Positions 25,586 through 33,950 of a stretch of 64,000 bases of DNA are shown piece after piece. Origin of the DNA: Streptomyces sp. NBC_01233 (lineage in GTDB: Bacteria; Actinomycetota; Actinomycetes; Streptomycetales; Streptomycetaceae); the NCBI RefSeq assembly GCF_035989305.1, contig NZ_CP108514.1, positions 8,722,501 through 8,786,500 on the forward strand, written 5' to 3'. The position numbers and the translations under genes were made by a program. Positions within the stretch are counted from its first letter, which is position 1; every line of letters starts with the position of its first letter. The notes under the pieces were generated by a model. It had not been told where the DNA came from. It did not search any database and saw only the letters and a list, made by a program, of their open reading frames with translations.

Positions 25586-27649
25586 GTGCCATCGGCTCGG
25601 CCGGGGGGCGCGGAGGCTCACGGCCCGTTCTGGTCCGAGCCGGGGACGCTGCTGGAGCACGTGCGCGTGGCCGTCTTCGGTATCGACGACCGTGGCCTCG
25701 TCTGCTACTGGGGGCCCGGCGCGGGAGAGCTCTTCGGGTACGAATCCGCCGCCATCCTGTCGAAGCCCGCCGCCCTCCTCTTCGCCGACGAGGTCCGGGG
25801 CGAATCCGCTTCCGGTGCCGGGCTGGCGGAGAAGGGCCGGACCCTGGGGTACTGGAGGGGCCGGCTGACGGCGCGGCACCGGGACGGCACGGCCTTCGCC
25901 TGCGGATTCCGGGTCTTCTCCGTCGCCGGAGCCGGCAGCCGTCCCGTGGTGATGGGCCTGGCGAGCCGCAGTGACGAGCTCGACCGGGTCAAGACCAACC
26001 TCGCCTTCCTCGACGCCCTCTTCGAGACCTGCCCGATCGGTCTGGTCATGCTCGACCCGGACCTGCGGTACATCCACCTCAACCAGGTGCTCGCCGACAT
26101 GGACGGCCTGCCCATCGAGGCGCACCTGGGGCGCCGCATGGACGAGATCATGATCATGTCCGACGGCGGCGAGTACGAGAGCATGCTCCGCGCCATCGCG
26201 CAGGGCGGAGAACCGGTCGTGGGGGCGCTGGTGGGCATGCGCCCGCAGGGGCATCCGGACCGCGACCAGGTGCGGTCGGTGAGCTTCTTCCCGCTGAGCG
26301 AGGCGGTCGGCTCGCGCCCCGGAGTGGGCGGGCTGATGGTGGACGTGACGGACCGGGAACAGGCCATTCTCGAAGCCACCGCCAGCCGCAGGCGGCTCGC
26401 CCTGCTGGACGGGGCCTCCACGCGCATCGGGACCACCCTCGACGTGAACCAGACGGCCCAGGAGCTGGTCGACGCGTCGATGCCGGACTTCTGCGACGGC
26501 GCCGTCGTCGAGGTCGTGGAGTGGATGGACGAGTCGGAGGACTTCGACCCGGCGCGGCCGCTGTCCACCCGCAGGATCGCCTCCGGGACGATCCTCCCCG
26601 GGCCGGCGATCGAACTCGTCAGCGGGGTGGACAAGATCCGGTACCCACCCGGGTCCGTCATGCACGACATGCTGAGCACCGGTCGCGCCGTCTCCGCCGT
26701 GGTGAACGAGGAGTTCCTGGCCCGGACCGTCGCCATCGAGTCACGCGCCCGCCTCTTCGCCGAGAGCGGGGTGGCCGGCGTCCTCGTCGCCCCGCTCATC
26801 GCCCGGGGCACCGTGCAGGGCATCGCCATGTTCGGCCGGTCCGAGGGCCGGCCGGCCTTCACCCAGGACGACGTCAACCTCGCCGGTGAGCTCGCCTCGC
26901 GTGCCGCGATCTGCCTCGACAACGCCCGTCTGTACTCCCGTGTCCAGGACATCGCCCTCACCCTGCAGCGGGCGCTGCTGCCCACCGCCCTGGCGAGCAG
27001 CCCGTACGTGGACGTTGCCCACCGGTACGTGCCCGGCAGCCGGATCACCGAGGTCGGCGGCGACTGGTACGACGTGATCAACCTGTCCGACGGCCGGATC
27101 GCGCTCGTGGTGGGCGACGTGATGGGGCACGGGGTGTCGGCGGCCGCGGCCATGGGGCGTCTGCGCATCACCGCCCAGGCCCTGTCGCGGCACGACAGCG
27201 AGCCCGACGACCTGCTCACCGAGCTCGACGAGTGCGCCCAGGAGACCGGCATCGAGCTCGCGACGTGCCTGTACATCGTCTACGACCCGCAGAGCGGACG
27301 CGCCCGCATCGCCAGCGCCGGGCACCCCCCGCCCCTGGTGCTCCGCCCGGACGGGACGGTGGAGACCGTCGACGAGGTTCTCGGAGTCCCGCTCGGCGTC
27401 GGCGGCTGCCCCTTCCGGGCGACGGAGGTCGAACTGCCCGAGAACGCGACCCTCGTGCTCTACACCGACGGCCTCATCGAAGCGCGCGGCCGGGACATCG
27501 AGGCCGGCCTGGACGTGCTGCGCGCCGAACTGGGCCGGGGGAAGGGCACGTTGGAGGAACTGGCGGATCACATCCTCGCGAGCCTCCTGGCCGCCCCGCC
27601 GGCCGATGACACGGTCCTCGTCCTCGCCAGGGTCCACCGCACGCCGTGA
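25586..27649 (+). CDS. PAS-GAF-PP2C (SpoIIE-type) serine phosphatase
   Basis: 687 residues, soluble. An N-terminal PAS domain (about 20-135, FGIDDRGLVCYWGPGAGELFGY), a second PAS (about 140-260, IGLVMLDPDLRYIHLNQVLADMDG), a GAF domain (about 275-450) and a PP2C/SpoIIE catalytic domain (about 465-685). The catalytic part retains EVGGDWYDV, the metal-binding GDVMGHG, SAGHPPPL, LYTDGLIEAR and ADDTVLVLAR. Such proteins dephosphorylate anti-anti-sigma factors and so tune stress sigma factors in Streptomyces. The GTG at 25586, 7-8 nt after GGAAGGGG, is preferred to one at 25553. Confidence 0.9.
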   Translation: MPSARPGGAEAHGPFWSEPGTLLEHVRVAVFGIDDRGLVCYWGPGAGELFGYESAAILSKPAALLFADEVRGESASGAGLAEKGRTLGYWRGRLTARHRDGTAFACGFRVFSVAGAGSRPVVMGLASRSDELDRVKTNLAFLDALFETCPIGLVMLDPDLRYIHLNQVLADMDGLPIEAHLGRRMDEIMIMSDGGEYESMLRAIAQGGEPVVGALVGMRPQGHPDRDQVRSVSFFPLSEAVGSRPGVGGLMVDVTDREQAILEATASRRRLALLDGASTRIGTTLDVNQTAQELVDASMPDFCDGAVVEVVEWMDESEDFDPARPLSTRRIASGTILPGPAIELVSGVDKIRYPPGSVMHDMLSTGRAVSAVVNEEFLARTVAIESRARLFAESGVAGVLVAPLIARGTVQGIAMFGRSEGRPAFTQDDVNLAGELASRAAICLDNARLYSRVQDIALTLQRALLPTALASSPYVDVAHRYVPGSRITEVGGDWYDVINLSDGRIALVVGDVMGHGVSAAAAMGRLRITAQALSRHDSEPDDLLTELDECAQETGIELATCLYIVYDPQSGRARIASAGHPPPLVLRPDGTVETVDEVLGVPLGVGGCPFRATEVELPENATLVLYTDGLIEARGRDIEAGLDVLRAELGRGKGTLEELADHILASLLAAPPADDTVLVLARVHRTP

Positions 27650-27731
27650 ACGCGGACTACGATCATGCGACGGCAGGAGCGGCACGCGCCGAGGCGTGAG
27701 CCGCCGTAACCCACGGCCGAGGAGACTGCTC

Positions 27732-28231
27732 TTGTCCGACGCGATCACGCGCTGGTTATCCGCGAACGCGCTCCCTCTCGCCGCTCCTTGCGCCGGTGAC
27801 CCGTACGAGGACCTTCAGTCGCTGCACGAGGTCCTCAAGGGTGTGCGCGTCGTCGGCCTCGGCGAATCCACGCACGGCACACGGGAGTTCTTCCAGCTCA
27901 AACACCGACTGCTGGAATTCCTGGTCCGCGAGAGGGGGTTCAGGGCGCCGGCGATGGAGGCCGGCGAATCGGCGGCCCTGGCCGTGGACGCCTATGTGGG
28001 GGGCGCCCCGGGCGACGCCGTACGACTGGTCTCCCGGCTGGACTTCCGGACGTGGCGGACCCGGGAGATCCTCGCGATGGTCCAGTGGATGCGGGAACAC
28101 AACCGCACGGTCCCGGCGGCCGAGCGGGTGCGCTTCGTCGGCATCGACCCGCAGCGCTGCGCGGACTCGGCCGCCGCGGTCGGCGCCTTCCTGGAGGAGG
28201 CCGCGCCGACGACCGCCGAGTCCGTACGGGA
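27732..28231 (+). pseudogene. Erythromycin esterase-family protein, 3'-truncated
   Basis: From a TTG start 8 nt after GAGGAG, about 165 codons match the N-terminal half of erythromycin esterase-like proteins: VRVVGLGESTHGTREFFQLK, then RGFRAPAMEAGESAALAVDAYV, LDFRTWRTREILAMVQWMREHN and VRFVGIDPQR. The GESTHG histidine is kept. Intact members exceed 400 residues; here similarity ends at TAESVRER (about 28231), and the frame then runs antisense through a VOC scrap until 28316. The second catalytic half is missing. Confidence 0.85.
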
Positions 28232-28232
28232 G

Positions 28233-28320
28233 CGCCGTAGAAGGCCGCGGCGGCGGGGACGTCGGGCGAGCCGAGGTCGATCCAGCAGGGGGAGCCGGGG
28301 ACGAAGTCGGTGGTGACCAT
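28233..28320 (-). pseudogene. VOC-family protein, first 29 codons only
   Basis: From an ATG preceded by AAAGGG the minus strand reads TTDFVPGSPCWIDLGSPDVP followed by AAAAFYGA, the typical N-terminus of a glyoxalase-like VOC protein. Similarity stops at 28233, exactly where the convergent esterase fragment ends. The frame continues as low-complexity antisense sequence. Confidence 0.8.
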
Positions 28321-28335
28321 GATCGATCCCTTTCG

Positions 28336-29082
28336 CTACTGGAGCTCCGACAGGTCGACCGAGTCCGCGGCGGCGGGCGGCTTGGCCTGGACGGGCTCGT
28401 CGAAGGCGGAGAAGGAGGCCTCCACCCGCTCGCCGGACGCGTCGGTGCCCTGAATCCGCAGGAGGTACGGCTCGTCCTCGGTGGAGACCTGGAAGGCGCC
28501 CGTCCTGTCGGCCTGCCGGCTGTTGACCGTGATGGCCGGCCGGCCGTCCACGGTGGTGCGCGAGCCCTTTTCGAGCTTTTCGTTCACCGGTTTCGAGGTG
28601 AACTCCTTCTTGTAGAAGTCGAGATCGCAGAATTCGGCGAAATCGCTCAGGACCGGGCTGCTCGTCGTGCCGTGCAGATAGCGGCCGTTGATGAGCGCGA
28701 TCGCGTCCTCGGCCGCGCCACCCGGCACTTGGGCCCGCAGAAGTTTGTCGTCGAGCTTCAGCCACACGTCGTCGCCGCGTTTGACGACGTCGGCCGTGCC
28801 GGAATCGCCGGGTGGGGTGACGGTGCCGACGCAGTTGCCCCGCGCGTCGAACCGGAGGTCCAGAGCGGTGGTGCCCGACACGTCGGTCACCTTGGCCGCC
28901 ATGCGCATGGACGCGAGCTCGGACATGGCCTCACGGGCGGCCGCCGCGATGGCAGGGGCGCTCTTGTCGGCGATGCCGTTGTCATCGGCCCTGGCGGCGC
29001 CCGTTCCCGGGCCCGCGAACATGAAGAGACAGACGGTTCCCACGGCCGCACATCGGGCCGCGGCTGCCCGGGGTGAAGACAT
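28336..29082 (-). CDS. Exported protein, LppX/LprG-like
   Basis: 248 residues. A signal peptide with cleavage near GAARADD directs export; no lipobox cysteine is evident. The mature part has the pattern of the LppX/LprG-like fold of actinobacterial envelope proteins: AAREAMSELASMRMAAKVTD, DLRFDARGNCVGTVT, VKRGDDVWLKLDDKLLR and a C-terminal VEASFSAFDEP. It may bind a lipid or ligand outside the cell; no specific role can be assigned. The ATG follows GGGAGGTGAT, a near-perfect ribosome site, suggesting strong translation. Confidence 0.75.
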   Translation of the reverse strand: MSSPRAAAARCAAVGTVCLFMFAGPGTGAARADDNGIADKSAPAIAAAAREAMSELASMRMAAKVTDVSGTTALDLRFDARGNCVGTVTPPGDSGTADVVKRGDDVWLKLDDKLLRAQVPGGAAEDAIALINGRYLHGTTSSPVLSDFAEFCDLDFYKKEFTSKPVNEKLEKGSRTTVDGRPAITVNSRQADRTGAFQVSTEDEPYLLRIQGTDASGERVEASFSAFDEPVQAKPPAAADSVDLSELQ

Positions 29083-29261
29083 CGGGCATCACCTCCCTCT
29101 GGCAGCGTAGGTCCGCGCGGCGGCGGGCGCAGTCCAGGCGCGGGACGGGCGGGGTACGGGCGCGCTCCGGGGCGGTCAGCGCAGTCGTCGGCCTCTCGTG
29201 CCGCCCGCGCGATTGCTGCAGAGTGGGCGTTCGCACACCACTCGACCCAGGGAGTTCCGCT

Positions 29262-30074
29262 GTGGCCACGACCTCTGAAACACCGGGGACGACGCCCGCC
29301 GGTCCGTCTGCAGTCCGGACCGAAGGCGACGGCCCGGTGCGTACGGTGATCCTCAGCCGTCCGGAGGTCCGCAACGCGGTCGACGGTCCGACGGCGGCCC
29401 TGCTCGCCGATGCCTTCCGTGCGTTCGAGGAGGACGAGGGGGCGTCCGTCGCCGTGCTGTGGGGCGAGGGCGGTACGTTCTGCGCGGGCGCGGACCTCAA
29501 GGCCGTCGGGACCGACCGTGGCAACCAGGTGCTGGCCGAGGGCGACGGGCCGATGGGTCCCACCCGGCTGAGCCTGACCAAACCGGTGATCGCCGCGGTC
29601 AGCGGCCACGCGGTCGCGGGCGGACTCGAACTGGCCCTGTGGTGCGACCTGAGGGTGGCCGAGGAGGACGCGACCTTCGGCGTGTTCTGCCGCCGCTGGG
29701 GCGTGCCGCTGATCGACGGGGGCACGGTGCGGCTGCCGCGCCTGATCGGGGAGAGCCGCGCGATGGACCTGATCCTCACCGGCCGCCCCGTGACCGCCGC
29801 CGAGGCGTACGGGATCGGCCTCGTCAACCGCCTCGTGCCGCCCGGGGAAGCCCGCCGGGCGGCCGAGCGACTCGCCCACGAGATCGCGGGGTTCCCGCAG
29901 TCGTGCCTGCGGCACGACCGGCTCTCCGTACGGGAACAGCACGGTCTGGACGAGCGGGAAGCGCTGGCGGCCGAATACCGCCACGGCCTCGTGCCGCTCA
30001 CCGCGGGGGAGACCCAGGCCGGCGCCGACCGGTTCGCGGGCGGCGCCGGCCGCCACGGCTCCTTCACCGGCTGA
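29262..30074 (+). CDS. Enoyl-CoA hydratase/isomerase (crotonase) family protein
   Basis: 270 residues. Crotonase landmarks are VILSRPEVRNAVDGPT, the oxyanion-hole strands GGTFCAGADLKAVG and VSGHAVAGGLELALWCDLRVA, then FGVFCRRWGVPLIDGGTVRL and the AYGIGLVNRLVP region. The enzyme acts on a CoA thioester; the position normally holding a catalytic glutamate in simple hydratases reads as Asp-Gly-Gly, so hydratase chemistry is not certain. GTG at 29262 follows GGGAG. Confidence 0.9.
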   Translation: MATTSETPGTTPAGPSAVRTEGDGPVRTVILSRPEVRNAVDGPTAALLADAFRAFEEDEGASVAVLWGEGGTFCAGADLKAVGTDRGNQVLAEGDGPMGPTRLSLTKPVIAAVSGHAVAGGLELALWCDLRVAEEDATFGVFCRRWGVPLIDGGTVRLPRLIGESRAMDLILTGRPVTAAEAYGIGLVNRLVPPGEARRAAERLAHEIAGFPQSCLRHDRLSVREQHGLDEREALAAEYRHGLVPLTAGETQAGADRFAGGAGRHGSFTG

Positions 30075-30116
30075 GAGGCACGGCCCCGACGGGGTCCCCG
30101 GGGGCATCATGGCCAT

Positions 30117-30731
30117 GTGAACGGGTTCCCGACCACCGGTGGCCGAGCCGGTGCCCCAGGATTCCTCGAGGTGGCCCCCACGCCCCGGACCGCGGTCGTG
30201 TGGCTTCCTCCGGCCGGACTGTGGCCTCCCATCCAGAGCATCCGGGCCGAGCACGACCCCCAGATCCGCCGCTGGCCCCCGCACGTGAACCTGATCTTCG
30301 GCTTCGTCCCGGAGGCCGACTTCACGGCGGCGGCCCCGCTCCTGGCCGCTGCCGCCACCGAGATCGAGCCCTTCTCCGTCCGCCTCGGCGGAGTGCGCAT
30401 TTTCCGGCACCGCGCCTCCTCCACCGTGTGGCTGGATCCCGCGGCTGCCGGCCCCGCCCCCTGGACGGCGCTCCAGCGGGCCCTGGCGGAGCCCTTCCCC
30501 CTCTGCCGCGGCCGATTCCCGTCCTTCACGCCCCACCTGTCGCTGGGGCGCACCCGTGACCCGCGGCAGCTGGCCGCGGAGTGCGCCGCTCGCCTGGGCA
30601 CCATGCAGGCGGAGGTCGGCGAAATCGTTCTGCTCGCCCGCGGGGGTGAGGAGCCGATGAGGCCGCGGGCCACGATCCTCCTGGGCACGGGCGAACTCCA
30701 CTGGCACGGAGATCAGTGCGGCTCGCCCTGA
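30117..30731 (+). CDS. 2H phosphoesterase / 2'-5' RNA ligase-like protein
   Basis: 204 residues with two HxN/S motifs of the 2H fold: [10 protein letters not shown] (His56) and [10 protein letters not shown] (His140), separated by the expected distance. The usual HxT/S is HxN in the first copy. 2H enzymes cleave or ligate 2',5' or cyclic phosphodiester bonds in RNA or nucleotides; the substrate here is unknown. Its last 19 bp overlap the convergent DeoR-family gene. Confidence 0.85.
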   Translation: MNGFPTTGGRAGAPGFLEVAPTPRTAVVWLPPAGLWPPIQSIRAEHDPQIRRWPPHVNLIFGFVPEADFTAAAPLLAAAATEIEPFSVRLGGVRIFRHRASSTVWLDPAAAGPAPWTALQRALAEPFPLCRGRFPSFTPHLSLGRTRDPRQLAAECAARLGTMQAEVGEIVLLARGGEEPMRPRATILLGTGELHWHGDQCGSP

Positions 30732-31588
30732 TCCTCGCCGTCGTCATCACCGTGCTCCTCGCCCGCGATGAGGAGTTCACCCACCGCCTCCCTCAGGACG
30801 GCGCGGGCCGGCGCGGGCATCCCCGCGTCGGTCACGAACCAGTCGGCCCGGTCCAGCGCGGCGAAACCGCTGAGCCCGACCACCCCCCACTTGCTGTGGT
30901 CGGCCACGACGGCGATCCGCCGTGCCGAGGCGACCAGGGCCCGGTTGGTCTGGGCCTCCGTGAGGTTGGGGGTGGTCAGTCCCGCCTCCTCCGTCACCCC
31001 GTGGGCGCCGAGGACGAGCAGGTCCACGTGGAGAGAGCCGATCACCAGGTCGGCGAGCGGGCCGACCAGCGCGGCCGAGGGGGTGGGGGAGCCGCCGGTG
31101 AGCAGCAGGGTGGGGGCCGCGCCCGCGCCGTCGCGGTCGGCCGCCCGCACCAGATCGGCCACCGGAAGGGAGTTGGTGACGATCGTGAGCCGCGGCACAC
31201 CGAGCAGCCGGGTGGCGACCGCGTGCGCGGTGGTGCCGCCCGAGACCGCGACCACGCTGCCCGGTTCCACCAGGCCCGCGGCCGTGTCCGCGATGGCGGC
31301 CTTGGCGGCCGCCTCCAGATCGGACTTGGCGTCGAATCCGGGCTCGTGCGCGCTCGGCCCGGCGGTGGCGACGGCCCCGCCGTAGACCTTCTCCACGGCG
31401 CCGCGCCGGGCCAGGGCGTCCAGGTCCCGGCGGATCGTCATGTCCGAGACGCCGAGCCGTCCGACGAGGTCCGCCACCCGTACCGTGCCCTCGCGCCGGA
31501 CCGCGTCGAGGATGAAGGCGCGGCGCTGATGGGCCAGCTGTGCAGCCTGCTGCTCGGCCACGAGGTCACTCCCGGATAGCGGGGACAT
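30713..31588 (-). CDS. DeoR-family regulator, probable repressor of galT-galK
   Basis: 291 residues from the ATG at 31588; in-frame ATGs at 31609 and 31618-31624 are possible. The DeoR helix-turn-helix is [38 protein letters not shown]. The sugar-phosphate sensor domain shows [14 protein letters not shown] and [20 protein letters not shown]. Divergent transcription from galT-galK suggests it answers to a galactose-derived sugar phosphate; that assignment is inference from position. No clear ribosome site precedes any start, so it may be leaderless. Confidence 0.9.
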   Translation of the reverse strand: MSPLSGSDLVAEQQAAQLAHQRRAFILDAVRREGTVRVADLVGRLGVSDMTIRRDLDALARRGAVEKVYGGAVATAGPSAHEPGFDAKSDLEAAAKAAIADTAAGLVEPGSVVAVSGGTTAHAVATRLLGVPRLTIVTNSLPVADLVRAADRDGAGAAPTLLLTGGSPTPSAALVGPLADLVIGSLHVDLLVLGAHGVTEEAGLTTPNLTEAQTNRALVASARRIAVVADHSKWGVVGLSGFAALDRADWFVTDAGMPAPARAVLREAVGELLIAGEEHGDDDGEDQGEPH

Positions 31589-31625
31589 CCGATCAGAAAG
31601 CGACAACATAGCACGCATCATCATG

Positions 31626-31653
31626 TTGATTTGTTTTGGAATCTGTTTAGTCT
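31626..31653 (+). promoter_or_regulatory. Candidate galT promoter giving a leaderless transcript
   Basis: TTGATT (31626-31631) and TAGTCT (31648-31653) are 16 bp apart; the galT GTG begins 6 bp after the -10 box, so the first transcribed bases would be the start codon. The whole patch is unusually AT-rich (TTTGTTTTGGAATCTGTTT) and also suits a DeoR operator. Confidence 0.6.
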
Positions 31654-31659
31654 TGGTGG

Positions 31660-32709
31660 GTGAAGAAGACCCTCGCGAGACTCGCGGACGGCCGCGAACT
31701 GATCTACTTCGACAACGACGAGAGCGCCGTGCGCGAGGCGCCCGACCTGCGCCCGCTGGACCGCGTGCGCAGTCACCCGGAACTGCGCCGGGACGAGGCG
31801 ACCGGTGACTGGATCACGATCGCCTCCCACCGGCAGGGCCGGACCTACCACCCGCCCGCCGGCGAGTGCCCCCTGTGTCCCTCCCGGGACGGCCGGCTCG
31901 GCGAGATCCCCGCCGCCGACTACGAAGTGGCCGTCTTCGAGAACCGCTTCCCCTCCCTCGCGGGCGAAGCCGGGCGCTGCGAGGTCGTGTGCTTCACCCC
32001 GGAGCACGAGGCCGGTTTCGCCGACCTCACCCCGGCCGCCGCCCGCCTGGTCCTGGACGCGTGGACCGACCGCACCGCGGAGCTCTCCGCCCTCCCGGGC
32101 GTCGAGCAGGTGTACTGCTTCGAGAACCGAGGGGTCGAGATCGGGGTGACCCTGGCCCACCCGCACGGCCAGATCTACGCCTTCCCGTTCGTCACGCCGC
32201 GCACCGCCAAGATGACCGCCGCCGCTGCCGCCCACCGCGCCGCCACCGGACGCAACCTCTTCGAGGACCTGCTGGCCGGCGCCCGCGCCGCCACCGAGCG
32301 GGTGGTGACCGCCGGTGAGCACTGGACCGCCTTCGTGCCGTACGCCGCCCGCTGGCCGTACGAGGTGCACCTCTACCCGCACCGCCGCGTCCCCGACCTG
32401 ACCTGCCTCACCGAGGCCGAGCGGGCCGAGTTCCCCGGCATCTACCTGGACCTGCTGCGCCGCTTCGACCGGCTGTTCCCCGTACCGGGGCGGCCGCAGG
32501 GGCCTCCTCCCACGCCGTACGTCTCCGCCTGGCATCAGGCGCCGCGCACCCAGGGCGCGGAACTGGCCCTGCACCTGGAGCTGTTCACCATCCGCAGGTC
32601 TCCCGACAAGCTCAAGTTCCTCGCCGGGACGGAATCCGGTACGGACGCCTTCATCAACGACGTGGCCCCCGAGGCGGCCGCGCGGCGACTGCGGGAGGCC
32701 CTGGCGTGA
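31660..32709 (+). CDS. galT: Galactose-1-phosphate uridylyltransferase
   Basis: 349 residues, the normal length. It exchanges UMP between UDP-glucose and galactose-1-phosphate in the Leloir pathway. The zinc-type cysteines ECPLCPSRDG and the active-site HPHGQ at residues 167-171 are intact, as are VFENRFPSL and the C-terminal WHQAPR and LHLELF blocks. The GTG is immediately downstream of a -10 box without a ribosome site. galK overlaps its end by 4 bp. Confidence 0.95.
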   Translation: MKKTLARLADGRELIYFDNDESAVREAPDLRPLDRVRSHPELRRDEATGDWITIASHRQGRTYHPPAGECPLCPSRDGRLGEIPAADYEVAVFENRFPSLAGEAGRCEVVCFTPEHEAGFADLTPAAARLVLDAWTDRTAELSALPGVEQVYCFENRGVEIGVTLAHPHGQIYAFPFVTPRTAKMTAAAAAHRAATGRNLFEDLLAGARAATERVVTAGEHWTAFVPYAARWPYEVHLYPHRRVPDLTCLTEAERAEFPGIYLDLLRRFDRLFPVPGRPQGPPPTPYVSAWHQAPRTQGAELALHLELFTIRRSPDKLKFLAGTESGTDAFINDVAPEAAARRLREALA

Positions 32710-33905
32710 ACCGGACCGTTCAGTGGGACGAGGGCAGCCGGGCCGAGCGGGTCGCGGACACCTTCGGGCGGCTCTTCGGCGGCCCCCCGGACGGGGTGTG
32801 GGCGGCGCCGGGCCGGGTCAACCTGATCGGCGAACACACCGACTACAACGACGGCTTCGCCCTCCCGATGGCCCTCCCGCAGACCACCCTGCTCGCCGCC
32901 CGCGCCCGTACCGACGGACGGCTGCGGCTGCACAGCGCGCAGGGCGACGGCCGGATCACCGACCTGGCGGTGGCCGGGCTCGCCCCCGGCGCCGCCAAGG
33001 GGTGGACCGGCTATCCGGCCGGCGTGGTCTGGGCACTCGCCGAGGCCGGGCACCCGGTCGGGGGCGCGGACCTCCACTTCGACAGCACGGTGCCCACCGG
33101 CGCAGGCCTCTCCTCCTCCGCAGCGCTGGAGTGCGCGGTCGCGGTGGCGTACGACGAGCTGTACGGACTCGGCCTGCCCGGGCCCGAACTGGCCCGGATC
33201 GCCCAGCGCGCGGAGAACGGCTTCGCCGGAGTGCCCTGCGGGATCATGGACCAGATGGCCTCCGTCTGCTGCACCGCCGAGGCCGCCCTCCACCTCGACG
33301 CCCGCACCCCGGAAGCCCACCGGCAGGTGCCCTTCGACCTGCGGGGGCAGGGGCTGCGGCTGCTGGTGATGGACACCCGCGTCACCCACGACCTCGGGGA
33401 CGGGGCGTACGCCGCCCTGCGCGCGGGCTGCGAACGCGCGGCCACGCTGCTCGGGCTGCCCGCTCTGCGCGACCTGCCCATCGGGGAACTCCCGCGGGCC
33501 CTGGACGCCCTGCCGGCGGAACTCGCCCCGCTGGTGCGGCACGTGGTGACCGAGAACGCCCGGGTCACCGAGGCCGTCTCCCGGTTGCGGGAGGGGGACG
33601 CCGCGGCGCTCGGTCCGATCCTCACCGAAGGCCACGCCTCGCTCCGCGACGACTACCGCGTCTCCTGCCCGGAGACCGACCTCGCCGTGAGCGCCGCGCT
33701 GGGCGCCGGGGCACTCGGCGCCCGGATGACCGGAGGCGGCTTCGGAGGATCCGTCATCGTGCTGGTGGAGGACGGCCGGGAGGGCGTGGTGGGCGAGTCG
33801 GTCACCGCGGCCTTCGGCGCCGCGGGCCACCGCCCCCCGCGCATCCTGGAGGCCACCCCGGCCGCGGGTGCGCGTCGCCTCGTGCCCGCCCCCGGGACGC
33901 GGTAG
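32706..33905 (+). CDS. galK: Galactokinase
   Basis: 399 residues of the GHMP kinase family, phosphorylating galactose at C1 with ATP. The galactokinase signature GRVNLIGEHTDYNDG is at residues 36-50, the ATP loop VPTGAGLSSSAALE near 131-144, and the C-terminal GARMTGGGFGGSVI motif near 338-351. The GTG start overlaps the galT stop (GTGA), so expression is coupled. galE, usually the third gene of this operon in Streptomyces, is not here. Confidence 0.96.
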   Translation: MNRTVQWDEGSRAERVADTFGRLFGGPPDGVWAAPGRVNLIGEHTDYNDGFALPMALPQTTLLAARARTDGRLRLHSAQGDGRITDLAVAGLAPGAAKGWTGYPAGVVWALAEAGHPVGGADLHFDSTVPTGAGLSSSAALECAVAVAYDELYGLGLPGPELARIAQRAENGFAGVPCGIMDQMASVCCTAEAALHLDARTPEAHRQVPFDLRGQGLRLLVMDTRVTHDLGDGAYAALRAGCERAATLLGLPALRDLPIGELPRALDALPAELAPLVRHVVTENARVTEAVSRLREGDAAALGPILTEGHASLRDDYRVSCPETDLAVSAALGAGALGARMTGGGFGGSVIVLVEDGREGVVGESVTAAFGAAGHRPPRILEATPAAGARRLVPAPGTR

Positions 33906-33914
33906 CGGGGGCGT

Positions 33915-33943
33915 CCGGCGCGGGACGCGGGGTCCCGCGCCGG
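33915..33943. terminator. Terminator between convergent galK and GH31 genes
   Basis: CCGGCGCGGGAC (33915-33926) and GTCCCGCGCCGG (33932-33943) pair perfectly over 12 bp with a 5-nt loop, 10 bp after the galK stop. Confidence 0.88.
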
Positions 33944-33950
33944 CAGTTCT

